64,000 nt of DNA from Paenibacillus aestuarii (GTDB lineage: Bacteria; Bacillota; Bacilli; Paenibacillales; NBRC-103111): the NCBI RefSeq assembly GCF_027789125.1, contig NZ_JAQFVF010000020.1, positions 1 to 64,000 on the forward strand. Direction: 5' to 3'. A model generated the notes under the pieces. That model made no database searches, had not been told where the DNA came from, and worked only from the letters and a program-made list of their open reading frames with translations. Positions 44,641 through 54,099 of the stretch are shown piece by piece (positions within the stretch are counted from its first letter, which is position 1; each line of letters begins with the position of its first letter). Both the position numbers and the translations under genes were made by a program.

Positions 44641-44699
44641 GAAAAAGCTCCTTTCATCCTTTCAGCGTTCTCTGTTAGGATGGTGCAGGGAGCTGCAAA

Positions 44700-45476
44700 T
44701 CATACTTTTATCCGGTAATGATAGCTAAAAAGCGGTTTATAACCCAATTTTTCATATAAGGTGATAGCCGGTATGTTATCAATGATGACTTGAAGGTATT
44801 GCCGGGTTGCGCCGTGTTGCATGCTCCAGTCGGTCATCTCCTGCATCAACACATAGCCGAGCCCTTGACCGCGGCAGGATGCTTCCACAATCACATTGAC
44901 AAAACCGGCCCAGTCATGCTCGACAATGACTGTGGCTGCAGCGATTGGTAGCCCGTTTTTTTGCAGCAAGATCATGCCTTTGGGCTCCGGCATGCGTTCC
45001 AGCAAGCCCGTGTAGAAAGCTTTGCGAGCTAGGGGATATTGCTCCAGTTGCAAGAAGTGATCGACCCAATCGGTATCAGCGCTGGATGTCCATATCACCT
45101 CAATATCCTGCTTAGGCTTACCATGAAGCGCAGTAGTCGCTCGATTCAGCACCTCCTGGCTGTCCGCTACCATGATTTGACAAGGCGTATCCATGGCATA
45201 GCCATTGGCAGCCAACAGTTCATCCAAGCCCTCGGGCGCAGCACCGCCAATATGAAAAGCCGGCTGCAGCTGCTCCGCCTTATAGTACTGCTCAATCTTT
45301 TGCAGCCAATCGGGATCCCGGGGATAGTCCCCGACGGCGAACACGCTGTTCGCCCGTTTGGTCACGCCGCCTGATGCGCGCAGCAGCCAACGATCGATAA
45401 CGTTTGTTCGTTCCGCAGGCCAAGTGCGGGCTGCAATTTCATCTAGTTCCCTCCAAAACTCACGACTGATGTCCAT
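44700..45476 (-). CDS. GNAT family N-acetyltransferase (two-domain)
   Basis: 258-aa protein. The C-terminal half holds the acetyl-CoA-binding motif ASCRGQGLGYVLMQEM (about residues 197-212) and the final strand ITLYEKLGYKPLFSYHYR. The N-terminal 130 residues form a degenerate GNAT-like part starting with FWRELDEIAARTWPAE. Such proteins in Firmicutes have unknown substrates. GGAGAG precedes the ATG. Confidence 0.87.
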   Translation of the reverse strand: MDISREFWRELDEIAARTWPAERTNVIDRWLLRASGGVTKRANSVFAVGDYPRDPDWLQKIEQYYKAEQLQPAFHIGGAAPEGLDELLAANGYAMDTPCQIMVADSQEVLNRATTALHGKPKQDIEVIWTSSADTDWVDHFLQLEQYPLARKAFYTGLLERMPEPKGMILLQKNGLPIAAATVIVEHDWAGFVNVIVEASCRGQGLGYVLMQEMTDWSMQHGATRQYLQVIIDNIPAITLYEKLGYKPLFSYHYRIKV

Positions 45477-45629
45477 GTTAAGCTCTCCAATCCCAGTGAA
45501 TGATATAAATAAATATACAAAATAATGAATAATAATACAATGCTCTCAAGTGGAAAAACGTAGGCGAATCAGGTAAGCTATATGCATGTACATACCATAA
45601 AGAATTTGCTGCATCAAGGGGTGAACCGT

Positions 45630-46106
45630 TTGGAAATTCACATTCGCCGGGCGCAAGCTGAGGATTACGAGCCTGTGAATGCCCTCATTCGCATCGGCCA
45701 GGAAGAGCATGCCGCTGCGCTCCCGCATATTTTCGCCCGTTTGGATCGGGTAGTCGCCATGGGCTGGTACCGCAGCTTTTCGGATCAACAGAACAAAGTG
45801 ATCCTTGTGGCCGAAGCGGGATCCACACTCGTTGGCGCCGCCATGCTGGAGATCAAAAAAAGTCAGCCGTATGATGCACTCATCCCCCGTACCTATGCGT
45901 ACCTGAACGAACTGGCGGTGGATCCGGCCTATCAGCGCCGAGGCATAGGCACACGGCTCCATCAAGCTTCCACAGAATGGGCGAAAGAGCGGGGCGCTAC
46001 TTCCCTGGAGTTAAATGTCTGGGCGTTTAACGAGCGTGCCATCGCTTTCTATCAATCCTTGGGCATGTCGACGCTCAATCTGACCATGTCGGCCCCCTTA
46101 TCTTAG
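45630..46106 (+). CDS. GNAT family N-acetyltransferase
   Basis: 158-aa acetyltransferase. LNELAVDPAYQRRGIGTRLHQAS is the acetyl-CoA motif and WAFNERAIAFYQSLGM the C-terminal motif. The start is taken as TTG at 45630 because AAGGGGTGA lies nine bases upstream and the product then begins directly with the family fold (EIHIRRAQAED). An upstream in-frame ATG at 45582 lacks a ribosome site. Closely followed by the lipoate ligase gene. Confidence 0.85.
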   Translation: MEIHIRRAQAEDYEPVNALIRIGQEEHAAALPHIFARLDRVVAMGWYRSFSDQQNKVILVAEAGSTLVGAAMLEIKKSQPYDALIPRTYAYLNELAVDPAYQRRGIGTRLHQASTEWAKERGATSLELNVWAFNERAIAFYQSLGMSTLNLTMSAPLS

Positions 46107-46120
46107 AAGGAGACAAGATC

Positions 46121-47125
46121 ATGCTATTTATCGATAACGAACAGATTACCGATCCCAGAATCAATCTGGCGATTGAGGAGTATGCTTTACGGCATTTGCC
46201 GGCCGGTGAAAGCTATTTGCTTTTCTATATCAATGAACCGTCCATTATAATAGGAAAGAATCAGAATACAATTGAAGAAATTAATCCGGAATATGTAAAA
46301 TCGCAAGGACTGCACGTTGTGCGCCGGCTATCTGGCGGCGGAGCGGTGTACCATGATTTGGGCAATTTGAATTTCAGTTTTATTACGGAAGACGATGGGA
46401 ATTCATTTCATAATTTTCAAAAGTTTACGCAGCCTGTGGTCGAAGCTTTGCACAAGCTAGGCGTGGAGGCTGTCTTGTCGGGACGTAATGACCTGCAGAT
46501 CGGTGAGCGAAAAATTTCCGGTAACGCTCAATTCTCAACGAAGGGCAGAATGTTCAGCCATGGCACATTGCTGTTTGCTTCTGAAATCGAGAATGTCGTC
46601 TCCGCGTTGAAAGTTAATCCTGACAAAATCCAGTCTAAAGGCATTAAATCGATTCGCAGCCGTGTGGCGAACATAACGGAATTTTTGCGGGAACCGATTA
46701 CGATTGAACAATTCCGGACGAAGTTGTTGGAATCTATATTCGGCACGACGATAGAGCAGGTTCCTAGATATAAGCTGACAGAAGAAGATTGGCGCCGTAT
46801 TCATGAGCTGTCGAAGGAGCGTTATCAGAGCTGGGACTGGAATTATGGCAGATCGCCGAAGAGCACTGTGCAAAACTCCAAGCGCTTCGAAGGCGTCGGT
46901 ACGCTGGATGCGCGTTTGGATATTGAAGAAGGCTACATGAAACATGTGAAAATTTTCGGGGACTTTTTCGGTGCATCTGATGTTAGCGAGTTGGAGGAAC
47001 AGCTGCAAGGTGTGCGTTATGAAGAGACGGCAATTCGCGAGCGGCTGGCTGGGATCGAGATGCGAAAATATTTTGGGGCATTAACGATCGATGATTTTGT
47101 TCATTTGTTGATGTTAACTTTATAG
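46121..47125 (+). CDS. lplJ: Lipoate-protein ligase
   Basis: 334-aa enzyme that activates free lipoate with ATP and attaches it to lipoyl domains of 2-oxoacid dehydrogenases and GcvH. Visible motifs: RRLSGGGAVYHDLGNLNFSFI (about 67-87, lipoate-binding RRxxGGGAVYHD) and the catalytic Lys in GERKISGNAQ (about 131). The C-terminal accessory domain is present, so it is the full LplA/LplJ type. Fifteen bases after the GNAT stop, probably co-transcribed. Confidence 0.94.
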   Translation: MLFIDNEQITDPRINLAIEEYALRHLPAGESYLLFYINEPSIIIGKNQNTIEEINPEYVKSQGLHVVRRLSGGGAVYHDLGNLNFSFITEDDGNSFHNFQKFTQPVVEALHKLGVEAVLSGRNDLQIGERKISGNAQFSTKGRMFSHGTLLFASEIENVVSALKVNPDKIQSKGIKSIRSRVANITEFLREPITIEQFRTKLLESIFGTTIEQVPRYKLTEEDWRRIHELSKERYQSWDWNYGRSPKSTVQNSKRFEGVGTLDARLDIEEGYMKHVKIFGDFFGASDVSELEEQLQGVRYEETAIRERLAGIEMRKYFGALTIDDFVHLLMLTL

Positions 47126-47147
47126 TGGATGGAGAGGAATGGTGCCG

Positions 47148-47777
47148 ATGACGAAGTTGTACTTCATCCGCCATGGGGAAACGGAATGGAATGTCGAGCG
47201 CCGCATGCAAGGCCATGCGGATTCGCCGCTGTCGGCGAACGGGAAGCAGCAGGCACAGTGGCTGGCTGAAGCGCTTAAAGATGTGCCGTTCGACCTCATC
47301 TGTGCCAGCAGCAGCGGCCGTACGCTGCAAACCGCAGCGATTGTGAAAGGCAGCAGGGAGCTGCCGGTCATCGCATCCGACCAGTGGCGCGAGATGAACC
47401 TAGGGGCCTGGGAGGGCCGGATTTCAAGCGAGATCGAGCAGTTGGAGCCGGAGCTTTATTATGCCTTTTGGAATGAACCTGAGCAATATTCGCCGCGTAT
47501 AGGCGAGACTTACGCCGATTTGCAGCGCAGGGTGCTGCCGGCGCTGGAGCAGCTCGTCCAAGAGCACGCCGGCAAAACGATCTGTTTGATCTCGCATACG
47601 GTCACGTTGAAAGTAATTATGGCTCATCTGGAGAACAGAGCGCTTGCTGATTTGTGGAAACCGCCATATTTTCATCCGACATGCCTCAGTGTGGTGGAGT
47701 GGATGGATGAGCAGCCGCATATCGTGCTGCATGCGGATACGTCGCATTTTCGCGAGGGGGAGCCGCCGGGGCGATAA
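47148..47777 (+). CDS. Histidine phosphatase family protein
   Basis: 209-aa protein of the phosphoglycerate mutase-like superfamily: YFIRHGETEWN with the catalytic His near residue 9, ASSSGRTLQTA, acidic residue in REMNLGAWEG, and the second catalytic His in ICLISHTVT. Substrate (sugar phosphate, cobalamin intermediate, other) not determinable. Start chosen nine bases after GGAGAGGA; an ATG three codons earlier touches the ribosome site. Confidence 0.9.
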   Translation: MTKLYFIRHGETEWNVERRMQGHADSPLSANGKQQAQWLAEALKDVPFDLICASSSGRTLQTAAIVKGSRELPVIASDQWREMNLGAWEGRISSEIEQLEPELYYAFWNEPEQYSPRIGETYADLQRRVLPALEQLVQEHAGKTICLISHTVTLKVIMAHLENRALADLWKPPYFHPTCLSVVEWMDEQPHIVLHADTSHFREGEPPGR

Positions 47778-47848
47778 GCTGGATTTCCCGGGAAAGCGCA
47801 GGATTTGACAAGTTATGCAAGAATCAGGACGTGGAGGCGAAGGCATTT

Positions 47849-48598
47849 ATGAACACATATGATGGCAAAGTAGTTGTCATCACGGGAGCCGGACAAGGGA
47901 TCGGCAGAACGCTGGCGATCACCTATGCCCAGCAAGGCGCTGCCGTGATGCTGCTGGACAAGAACGAAACTTCCTTGCAAAGTACTTGGGAGCAGCTAAG
48001 TTCGGCAGATGCCGGGCACAAGCGGTATACCGTAGATTTAAGCCAGACTGAGGATATTATTAACGCCATGAACGATATTCAGAAGAACGCCGGCCGAATC
48101 GATGTGCTGATTAATAATGCAGGGCTTGGCGTCTGGAAGTCGCCTTATGAGATTACAATCGAGGAATGGGATTACGTGCTGGGTACGAATCTTCGAGGTA
48201 CCTTTCTCTGTGCGCGCGAAGCGGCCAAAATTATGCGAACGCATGGCGGTGGCGCGATCGTGAACATCTCGTCCACGCGGGCGCTTATGTCCGAGCCGAA
48301 TTCCGAAGCTTACGCCGCTTCCAAAGGCGGCATTTTATCATTGACACATGCGCTGGCGGTCTCCTTGGGACCGGATCATATTACGGTCAATGCTATTTGT
48401 CCGGGATGGATTGAGAACGGGGATTACAGTAAGCTTCGCGCGGAAGATCACACCCAGCATCCGGCGCAGCGCGTCGGCAAGCCGGAGGACATCGCTCGCG
48501 CGTGCCTGTATTTGACCGACCCTGCGAATGATTTTGTAACAGGAACTCAAATGACGGTTGATGGCGGGATGACGCGCAAGATGATGTACATTGAATAA
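47849..48598 (+). CDS. Short-chain dehydrogenase/reductase
   Basis: 249-aa classical SDR. TGAGQGIGR cofactor motif near residue 12, LLDKNE at the end of strand 2 (Asp favours NAD), NNAGLG, Ser in NISSTRA, YAASKGG (Tyr/Lys) and PGWIENGDY. Closest by eye to glucose/3-oxoacyl dehydrogenase-like SDRs; substrate unknown. GGAGG is 11 bases and AAGG five bases before ATG. Confidence 0.9.
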   Translation: MNTYDGKVVVITGAGQGIGRTLAITYAQQGAAVMLLDKNETSLQSTWEQLSSADAGHKRYTVDLSQTEDIINAMNDIQKNAGRIDVLINNAGLGVWKSPYEITIEEWDYVLGTNLRGTFLCAREAAKIMRTHGGGAIVNISSTRALMSEPNSEAYAASKGGILSLTHALAVSLGPDHITVNAICPGWIENGDYSKLRAEDHTQHPAQRVGKPEDIARACLYLTDPANDFVTGTQMTVDGGMTRKMMYIE

Positions 48599-48696
48599 GT
48601 AGCAATATCACCGTCAGACAGCTAATGGGTCTAAATTGCATCGTTCGTGCGTAGGATGGATTGATACTATCCAACTACTTGAACGAGGTGATCCTC

Positions 48697-49632
48697 ATGA
48701 GTGGTCGAAGCCTGCCATCGAGACAAATCAACATTGTATTGCGGCAGCCGGAGTCCCACGCCTCGCCGCTGGCTGACACCGAACCACAATTATTAGGAAA
48801 GCGTACACCGCAGGATGGCCCGTTATCTGACATTTTTAAAGAGCTGAATCATATGATCGGCCTTGATAATGTGAAAGAATTGGTGCACGAAATCTATGCG
48901 CTGCTGCAAATTTCCCATTTTCGCACGGAAGCAGGTCTGTCCAGCAACTCGCATGTGTACCATATGATTTTTAAAGGCAGTCCAGGTACAGGCAAAACGA
49001 CCGTCGCCCGTCTAATGGGACGGATGTTTCATGCAATGGGCGTGCTCAGCAAAGGCCACTTTATCGAGGTGGAACGGGCCGATCTCGTCGGCGAGTATAT
49101 TGGACATACGGCGCTGAAGACGCGCGAATTAATCAAGAAAGCGATGGGCGGCATTCTATTTATTGATGAAGCGTACAGTCTGGCGCGGGGCGGCGATAAA
49201 GATTTTGGCAAAGAATCGATCGATGCGCTGGTCAAAGGCATGGAAGATAAGAAAAATGATTTCATTTTAATCTTAGCCGGTTATAGTGAAGAAATGGAGC
49301 AGTTTCTGGCGACAAACCCCGGCCTGCCCTCCAGATTTCCGATCCAAGTTGAATTTGAGGATTATCATATCGATCAACTGATTCAGATTACCGAGTTGAT
49401 GGCAAAAGAGCGTGAATATGTCCTGCTCCCGCATACGATTGCCAAATTGAAGCAGCATCTGACGGAGGAGAAAGCTGTCACTTGGCGGGCGTTCAGCAAT
49501 GCCAGGTACGTGCGGAATCTGCTCGAGAAGTCGATGCGGCATCAAGCCGTACGGTTGCTCAGTCAATATACGAGCTCCCCATCCAAGGCGGAACTCATGT
49601 CCATACGTCCTGAAGATTTGAAAATTAAATAA
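48697..49632 (+). CDS. spoVK: Stage V sporulation protein K (AAA ATPase)
   Basis: 311-aa AAA+ ATPase of the CbbX/SpoVK family. Helical N-terminal part with IGLDNVKELVHEIYALLQI, Walker A FKGSPGTGKTTVARL (near residue 100), Walker B GGILFIDEAYSLARGG, sensor region ILILAGYSEEM and arginine finger PGLPSRFP. SpoVK acts in the mother cell during spore maturation. Start follows GAGGTGA. In Bacillus spoVK lies near hfq; here it is about 10 kb away. Confidence 0.92.
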   Translation: MSGRSLPSRQINIVLRQPESHASPLADTEPQLLGKRTPQDGPLSDIFKELNHMIGLDNVKELVHEIYALLQISHFRTEAGLSSNSHVYHMIFKGSPGTGKTTVARLMGRMFHAMGVLSKGHFIEVERADLVGEYIGHTALKTRELIKKAMGGILFIDEAYSLARGGDKDFGKESIDALVKGMEDKKNDFILILAGYSEEMEQFLATNPGLPSRFPIQVEFEDYHIDQLIQITELMAKEREYVLLPHTIAKLKQHLTEEKAVTWRAFSNARYVRNLLEKSMRHQAVRLLSQYTSSPSKAELMSIRPEDLKIK

Positions 49633-49648
49633 GCACACGAAGTAAAAC

Positions 49649-49690
49649 AAGCTGTTCACCATCAGGGTGGGCAGCTTTTTCTTTTTTTTG
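49649..49690 (+). terminator. Terminator after spoVK
   Basis: AAGCTG..CACC pairs with GGTG..CAGCTT, followed by a long T run. Confidence 0.85.
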
Positions 49691-49693
49691 TCA

Positions 49694-49721
49694 TTGACAG
49701 TTAAAAGGATTGGAGTAAAAT
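49694..49721 (+). promoter_or_regulatory. Sigma-A promoter of the iron locus
   Basis: TTGACA (49694-49699), 16-base spacer, TAAAAT (49716-49721). Transcription would start around 49728, immediately before the Fur box. Confidence 0.7.
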
Positions 49722-49737
49722 TAACAGAGTAATAAAT

Positions 49738-49756
49738 GATAATGATAATGATTATC
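49738..49756. promoter_or_regulatory. Fur box of the FTR1/DyP operon
   Basis: GATAATGATAATGATTATC matches the classical 19-base Fur box at 18 of 19 positions. It lies just past the predicted start point, where bound Fur would block transcription when iron is plentiful. Confidence 0.88.
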
Positions 49757-49802
49757 ACTATTGATAAATGCGGTTAATTTTGAACAAGGAATGGTGACAT
49801 TA

Positions 49803-51287
49803 ATGCGTAAAATCGTTCAAATCCTATGCCTCGCCGGGCTCCTGCTGCTCGTATTTCCCCTGGCGGCATTTGCAAAAGGCGAGATTGACTTGAAACAGGC
49901 GGATGCCGGCATCCAGCAGGCGATTCAAATGGCCGAGAGCGGCAAGCTGGAGGATGCGGTCAAGCAATTCGACACGTTCCAGGCATCGTGGCTCTCCTAT
50001 GAAGATGGCATCAAGGAAACGTCGCTAGCAGCGTATCAGAAGATTGAGCAAGCGATGGGGGAAGTTGCCTTCGCCTCGCTGAAGCAGCCGATTGACCAAG
50101 CGAAGCTGGTCGATGCTTTAAAACAGCTGCATGCGCTGAATGAAAGCTATGTGGCCGGCAAGCTCGACGTGTTCGGGCAAGTCACGCATCAAACGGAGAA
50201 GGTCACGATCCAGTCGCTGGTGAGTCTGCTGGAGCAAGCTCAAGGGCAGCTCAAGCAAAACGATATCGCCGGCGCGACCGCCAGCATCCAAACACTGCGC
50301 AGCTCCTGGCTGGATATTGAAGGCATCGTGCTGACGCAGTCTTCGGCGGTCTATACGTCCATGGAGCGCGATATGGTGACCGCCTACGCACAGCTTTCCG
50401 CGGATAAGCCGCAAGTGAATGAAGCTGCGGGAACGATCGATCGCATGCGTGAATCGTTAGCTCCGCTCGCTGGCAAGAGCAGCTATACGATGCTCGATGC
50501 TACTACGATTTTGCTCCGGGAAGGACTTGAAGCGCTGTTGGTCGTCATTGCTTTGCTGGGCTTCTTAAACAAAGCAGGGCACAGCGATAAAAAGGCCTGG
50601 ATCTGGTACGGCGTCGGCGGCGGATTGGCGGTCAGCCTGGTGCTCGGCATCATCGTGCAGATGCTGTTCTCCACCAGCGCGTTCGGCAATAACAACTTCT
50701 TGATTGCCGGATGTACAGGCATTTTCGCAGCTGTCATGCTGGCTTATATGAGCTACTGGCTGCACTCCAAATCGAGCATCAGCAATTGGCAAAAGTACAT
50801 ACGCGATCAAAGCGTCAAAGCGCTGGCGACAGGCAGCTTGTTCTCGCTTAGCTTGCTTGCTTTCCTTGCGGTATTCAGAGAAGGCACGGAGACTGTTCTC
50901 TTCATGATCGGTATGGCTTCCTCCATCTCACTCGGCTCTTTGCTCGGCGGGATCGGCATCGGTGTGGGGCTGTTGATCGTCATTGCCTTTTTGATCTTGA
51001 AAATCGGCTTGCGCATCCCGATGCGTCCGTTCTTCCTGATTTCCAGTATCTTTGTGTTCTATTTATGCTTCAAATTTGCAGGCATGGGCGTTCACGGCTT
51101 GCAGCTGGCCGGTTATTTGCCGGCGACGACAGCTTCGTGGCTGCCTAGCTGGGACTTCCTCGCACTGTATCCGACACTCGAGAGTGCCATTCCGCAATTC
51201 CTGCTGCTGGTGTTTGCACTGGTTGCCGTGCTCATGGATGGAATGAAATCGAGGCAAATCAGCAAAGCGAATCTTTCGTTAAAATAA
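49803..51287 (+). CDS. efeU: FTR1-family iron permease with extracytoplasmic N-terminal domain
   Basis: 494-aa protein. Signal peptide (residues 1-25), then about 200 extracytoplasmic residues formed by two similar helical units (F-x-x-x-W-L-x-x-E...Y..(I/M)E, near residues 47-80 and 165-195). Then seven hydrophobic helices with two REGxE iron-binding motifs: LREGLEALLVV (about 236) and VFREGTETVLF (about 358). FTR1/EfeU imports iron delivered by a high-affinity system with a DyP peroxidase, which is the next gene. No EfeO gene is adjacent. Start uncertain: ATG 49803 chosen; ATG 49791 touches the AAGGA site. Confidence 0.9.
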   Translation: MRKIVQILCLAGLLLLVFPLAAFAKGEIDLKQADAGIQQAIQMAESGKLEDAVKQFDTFQASWLSYEDGIKETSLAAYQKIEQAMGEVAFASLKQPIDQAKLVDALKQLHALNESYVAGKLDVFGQVTHQTEKVTIQSLVSLLEQAQGQLKQNDIAGATASIQTLRSSWLDIEGIVLTQSSAVYTSMERDMVTAYAQLSADKPQVNEAAGTIDRMRESLAPLAGKSSYTMLDATTILLREGLEALLVVIALLGFLNKAGHSDKKAWIWYGVGGGLAVSLVLGIIVQMLFSTSAFGNNNFLIAGCTGIFAAVMLAYMSYWLHSKSSISNWQKYIRDQSVKALATGSLFSLSLLAFLAVFREGTETVLFMIGMASSISLGSLLGGIGIGVGLLIVIAFLILKIGLRIPMRPFFLISSIFVFYLCFKFAGMGVHGLQLAGYLPATTASWLPSWDFLALYPTLESAIPQFLLLVFALVAVLMDGMKSRQISKANLSLK

Positions 51288-51323
51288 TCGAAGTTGGGGG
51301 ATTTACACATCATGGGAGATAAA

Positions 51324-52583
51324 ATGAATCGACGGGCTTTTCTTGGTTATACAGCCGCAGGTGCAGCGGGTCTCGTGCTTGGGGATTTGATCGGCAAAGC
51401 GGAGAAGGCGGGTTCTGTCAGCACCCAAGTACGAACAGAATCATCCCCTAAGGCTGGCGAACGGGTATCGTTTTATGGTGCTCACCAGGCAGGAGTTGTG
51501 ACTCCGCAGCAAAATTGCGCCAATGTCGCCGCCTTCGATGTGACGACGGACAACAGAAGCGAATTGCAGCAGCTGCTTCGCACATGGACGGAAATGGCAG
51601 CTGCGCTGATGGATGGACAGCCGCTGGCGGCAGAACCGCAGGACGCGAAATTTCCGCCGAAAGATACGGGCGAGCAGATGGGGCTCGATACTGGGAAATT
51701 GACGCTGACATTTGCGGTTGGCGCGAGTTTATTTGAGAAGGACGGGAACGACCGATTCGGTCTACGTGCACGCAAGCCGGCTGGGTTCACGCTGATGCCG
51801 AAGTTCCACTTGGATTCGTTGCAGGAGCAGCTGACGCATGGCGATTTGATCGTTCAGGCGTGCGCTGATGATCCGATGATCTGCTTTCATGCGATTCGCA
51901 ACTTAGCGATTGCCGCTCGCGGTGTCGCCCATTTAAGATGGCAGCAAACCGGTCAATTAGGCGTTAAGTCGGAAGGCACCAAGCGCAATTTATTCGGCTT
52001 CAAAGACGGCACCAATAACCCGCAGCTGAGCGATGAGAGTTTTATGAACAACAATATCTGGGTTGGCGCTTCGGACGGTGCTCCATGGCTGGCAGGAGGT
52101 ACTTATATGGTCGTTCGGCGCATCCAGATGCGCATCGAGACTTGGGATCAGCAGACGTTTGCCGCCCAGGAAGGCATCATTGGCCGCCAGAAAGTGTCCG
52201 GTGCCCCGCTCGATGGCAAACAGGAGTTTGACCAACCTAACTTTGGCGCGGATCCTGGGGGGAAACAGACGCCGCTCGATTCCCATATCCGCTTGTCCAA
52301 CCCGCGGACAGGGGAGAATTCGGAACGCGAGCGAATTCTCCGCAGAGGGTACAATTTCATGGAAAACCTGGATAGCGTAGGCCGTATAAATGCCGGGTTA
52401 TTGTTTGTCTGCTTCAACCGGAACCTCCAGACCCAGTTTGAATCTATCCAAAAGAGGCTGGCGAATCCGAAACAGCTGGATCAGCTGATGAAATACACCG
52501 ACACGACAGGCGGCGGCTACTTTGCCGTATTGCCGGGCGTGCAGGCCAAAGGCGCGTATTTAGGGCAAAGCTTATTCGCGTAA
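51324..52583 (+). CDS. efeB: Tat-exported DyP-type heme peroxidase EfeB
   Basis: 419-aa peroxidase. The twin-arginine signal NRRAFLGYTAAGAAGLVLG lies at the start and suggests folded, heme-loaded export. The DyP signature GFKDGTNNP (catalytic Asp) is near residue 231 and the proximal heme His is in DSHIRLSNPR near 317. EfeB works with EfeU in iron uptake, using heme or Fe(II). ATG 51312 is an alternative start; the one used has GGGAG five bases upstream. Confidence 0.92.
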   Translation: MNRRAFLGYTAAGAAGLVLGDLIGKAEKAGSVSTQVRTESSPKAGERVSFYGAHQAGVVTPQQNCANVAAFDVTTDNRSELQQLLRTWTEMAAALMDGQPLAAEPQDAKFPPKDTGEQMGLDTGKLTLTFAVGASLFEKDGNDRFGLRARKPAGFTLMPKFHLDSLQEQLTHGDLIVQACADDPMICFHAIRNLAIAARGVAHLRWQQTGQLGVKSEGTKRNLFGFKDGTNNPQLSDESFMNNNIWVGASDGAPWLAGGTYMVVRRIQMRIETWDQQTFAAQEGIIGRQKVSGAPLDGKQEFDQPNFGADPGGKQTPLDSHIRLSNPRTGENSERERILRRGYNFMENLDSVGRINAGLLFVCFNRNLQTQFESIQKRLANPKQLDQLMKYTDTTGGGYFAVLPGVQAKGAYLGQSLFA

Positions 52584-52601
52584 ATGGCACTGTTTTTGTG
52601 T

Positions 52602-52632
52602 ACCGAAAGACCGTCAGGTCTTTCGGTTTTTT
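52602..52632 (+). terminator. Terminator of the iron operon
   Basis: ACCGAAAGACC pairs perfectly with GGTCTTTCGGT, followed by TTTTT. Confidence 0.93.
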
Positions 52633-52660
52633 GCGTTCAGTCTGATTATTTCGATATAAT
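52631..52660 (+). promoter_or_regulatory. Candidate promoter of hflX
   Basis: TTGCGT (52631-52636), 18-base spacer and a perfect TATAAT (52655-52660), about 110 bases before hflX and right after the preceding terminator. Confidence 0.45.
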
Positions 52661-52768
52661 CGATCTTTCCCGCCTTGCCAAATTGACTTTCCCTTTCATT
52701 TCCTCCACAATGATGGTGGGTTTGCTTGCAGAGCCCCAAAGTTGTTGTAGAAGTGAGGGGGAATATCA

Positions 52769-54097
52769 ATGAAAGTTCATTCACATACGGTTGAAAGTGA
52801 AATTCAGGACCGCGCCGTGCTCGTCAGCCTGATTACACAGAAGCAAAAGAAAAATGAAAAGCTCGCCGAATATTCGCTGCAGGAACTCGTCAAGCTTGCC
52901 GAAACGGCCCATGTGGAAGTTTTGGAAACGATGACGCAAAATAAAGAAACAGCCGATTCCAAATGGTTTATCGGGAAAGGCAAAGTGGAAGAGCTCAAAT
53001 TAAAAATTGAAGAGCTTGGCGCCAACACCGCTATTTTCGATCAAGAGCTGTCCGGTGCACAGGTGCGCAACCTCGAGGCAGCGCTGGATGTCAAAATTAT
53101 TGACAGGACTCAGCTTATCCTTGACATTTTCGCTCAACGCGCGAAAACCCGCGAGGGGATCATTCAAGTAGAGCTTGCCCAGCTCAGCTATCTCCTGCCA
53201 CGGCTATCCGGACAAGGGAAAAACTTGTCCCGTCTCGGAGGTGGGATCGGTACGCGCGGTCCGGGGGAATCGAAGCTGGAGACAGACCGCCGGCATATTC
53301 GCGGCCGTATAGACGAGCTGAAGTCGCAATTGGAAGAGGTTGTGCGGCATCGCAATTTGCATCGTGAACGGCGGAAAAAGACGGGCGTCTTCCAAGTCGC
53401 CTTAGTCGGCTACACGAACGCCGGCAAGTCGACATTGCTGAAGCAGCTGACGCAGGCGGATGTCTACGTGGAGAACCAACTGTTCGCCACCTTGGATCCG
53501 ACATCGCGCACGATGGAGCTGCCGAGCGGCAAGGAAATCGTGTTGACGGATACGGTTGGCTTCATCCAGAATCTCCCGCATGATCTGGTTGCTGCATTCC
53601 GCGCGACACTGGAGGAGGCGAACGAGGCCGATCTGATTCTGCATGTCGTGGACAGCTCCACAGAGATGCGCAGTGAGCAAATGGAGGTCGTTGCTGACGT
53701 GCTGGAAGAGCTGGGCGCCCATCAGAAGGAGATGCTCACTGTCTTTAACAAAATTGACCTTTGCTCGGAGCAAGAGGTACAAATGCTGACAACGGAAGGT
53801 GACTTCCTGAAGATCAGCGCATATCAAGAGAACGATTTGGAACGGCTTCGCTTGGCGGTTCAAGAGAAGCTGATGGGCGAGAACAAACGCTTCCGCATCC
53901 CTGCAGACAAAGGTGACATGATCTCGCTCGTTTACCGCATTGGCGATGTGCTGGAGAACGAAGTGGAAGGCGAAGATATGCTGTTCCAAGTTCGTGTCAA
54001 CAAAGACGATTATGCTAAAATGGGCTATTTGTTAGCGGCTTATGATGAGCAGCGCTCGCAGCAAGAAGGACAGCATGACAGAGGAGAGAATTATTAA
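52769..54097 (+). CDS. hflX: Ribosome-associated GTPase HflX
   Basis: 442-aa GTPase that splits stalled ribosomes. N-terminal HflX domain (about 1-190) with GGIGTRGPGESKLETDRR, then G1 VGYTNAGKSTLL, switch region TLDPTSR, G3 DTVGFIQNLPHDLV and G4 NKIDL. In Bacillus its relative YnbA lies in the same order before ynbB-glnR-glnA, as here. It ends three bases before the next gene. Confidence 0.95.
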   Translation: MKVHSHTVESEIQDRAVLVSLITQKQKKNEKLAEYSLQELVKLAETAHVEVLETMTQNKETADSKWFIGKGKVEELKLKIEELGANTAIFDQELSGAQVRNLEAALDVKIIDRTQLILDIFAQRAKTREGIIQVELAQLSYLLPRLSGQGKNLSRLGGGIGTRGPGESKLETDRRHIRGRIDELKSQLEEVVRHRNLHRERRKKTGVFQVALVGYTNAGKSTLLKQLTQADVYVENQLFATLDPTSRTMELPSGKEIVLTDTVGFIQNLPHDLVAAFRATLEEANEADLILHVVDSSTEMRSEQMEVVADVLEELGAHQKEMLTVFNKIDLCSEQEVQMLTTEGDFLKISAYQENDLERLRLAVQEKLMGENKRFRIPADKGDMISLVYRIGDVLENEVEGEDMLFQVRVNKDDYAKMGYLLAAYDEQRSQQEGQHDRGENY

Positions 54098-54099
54098 TT

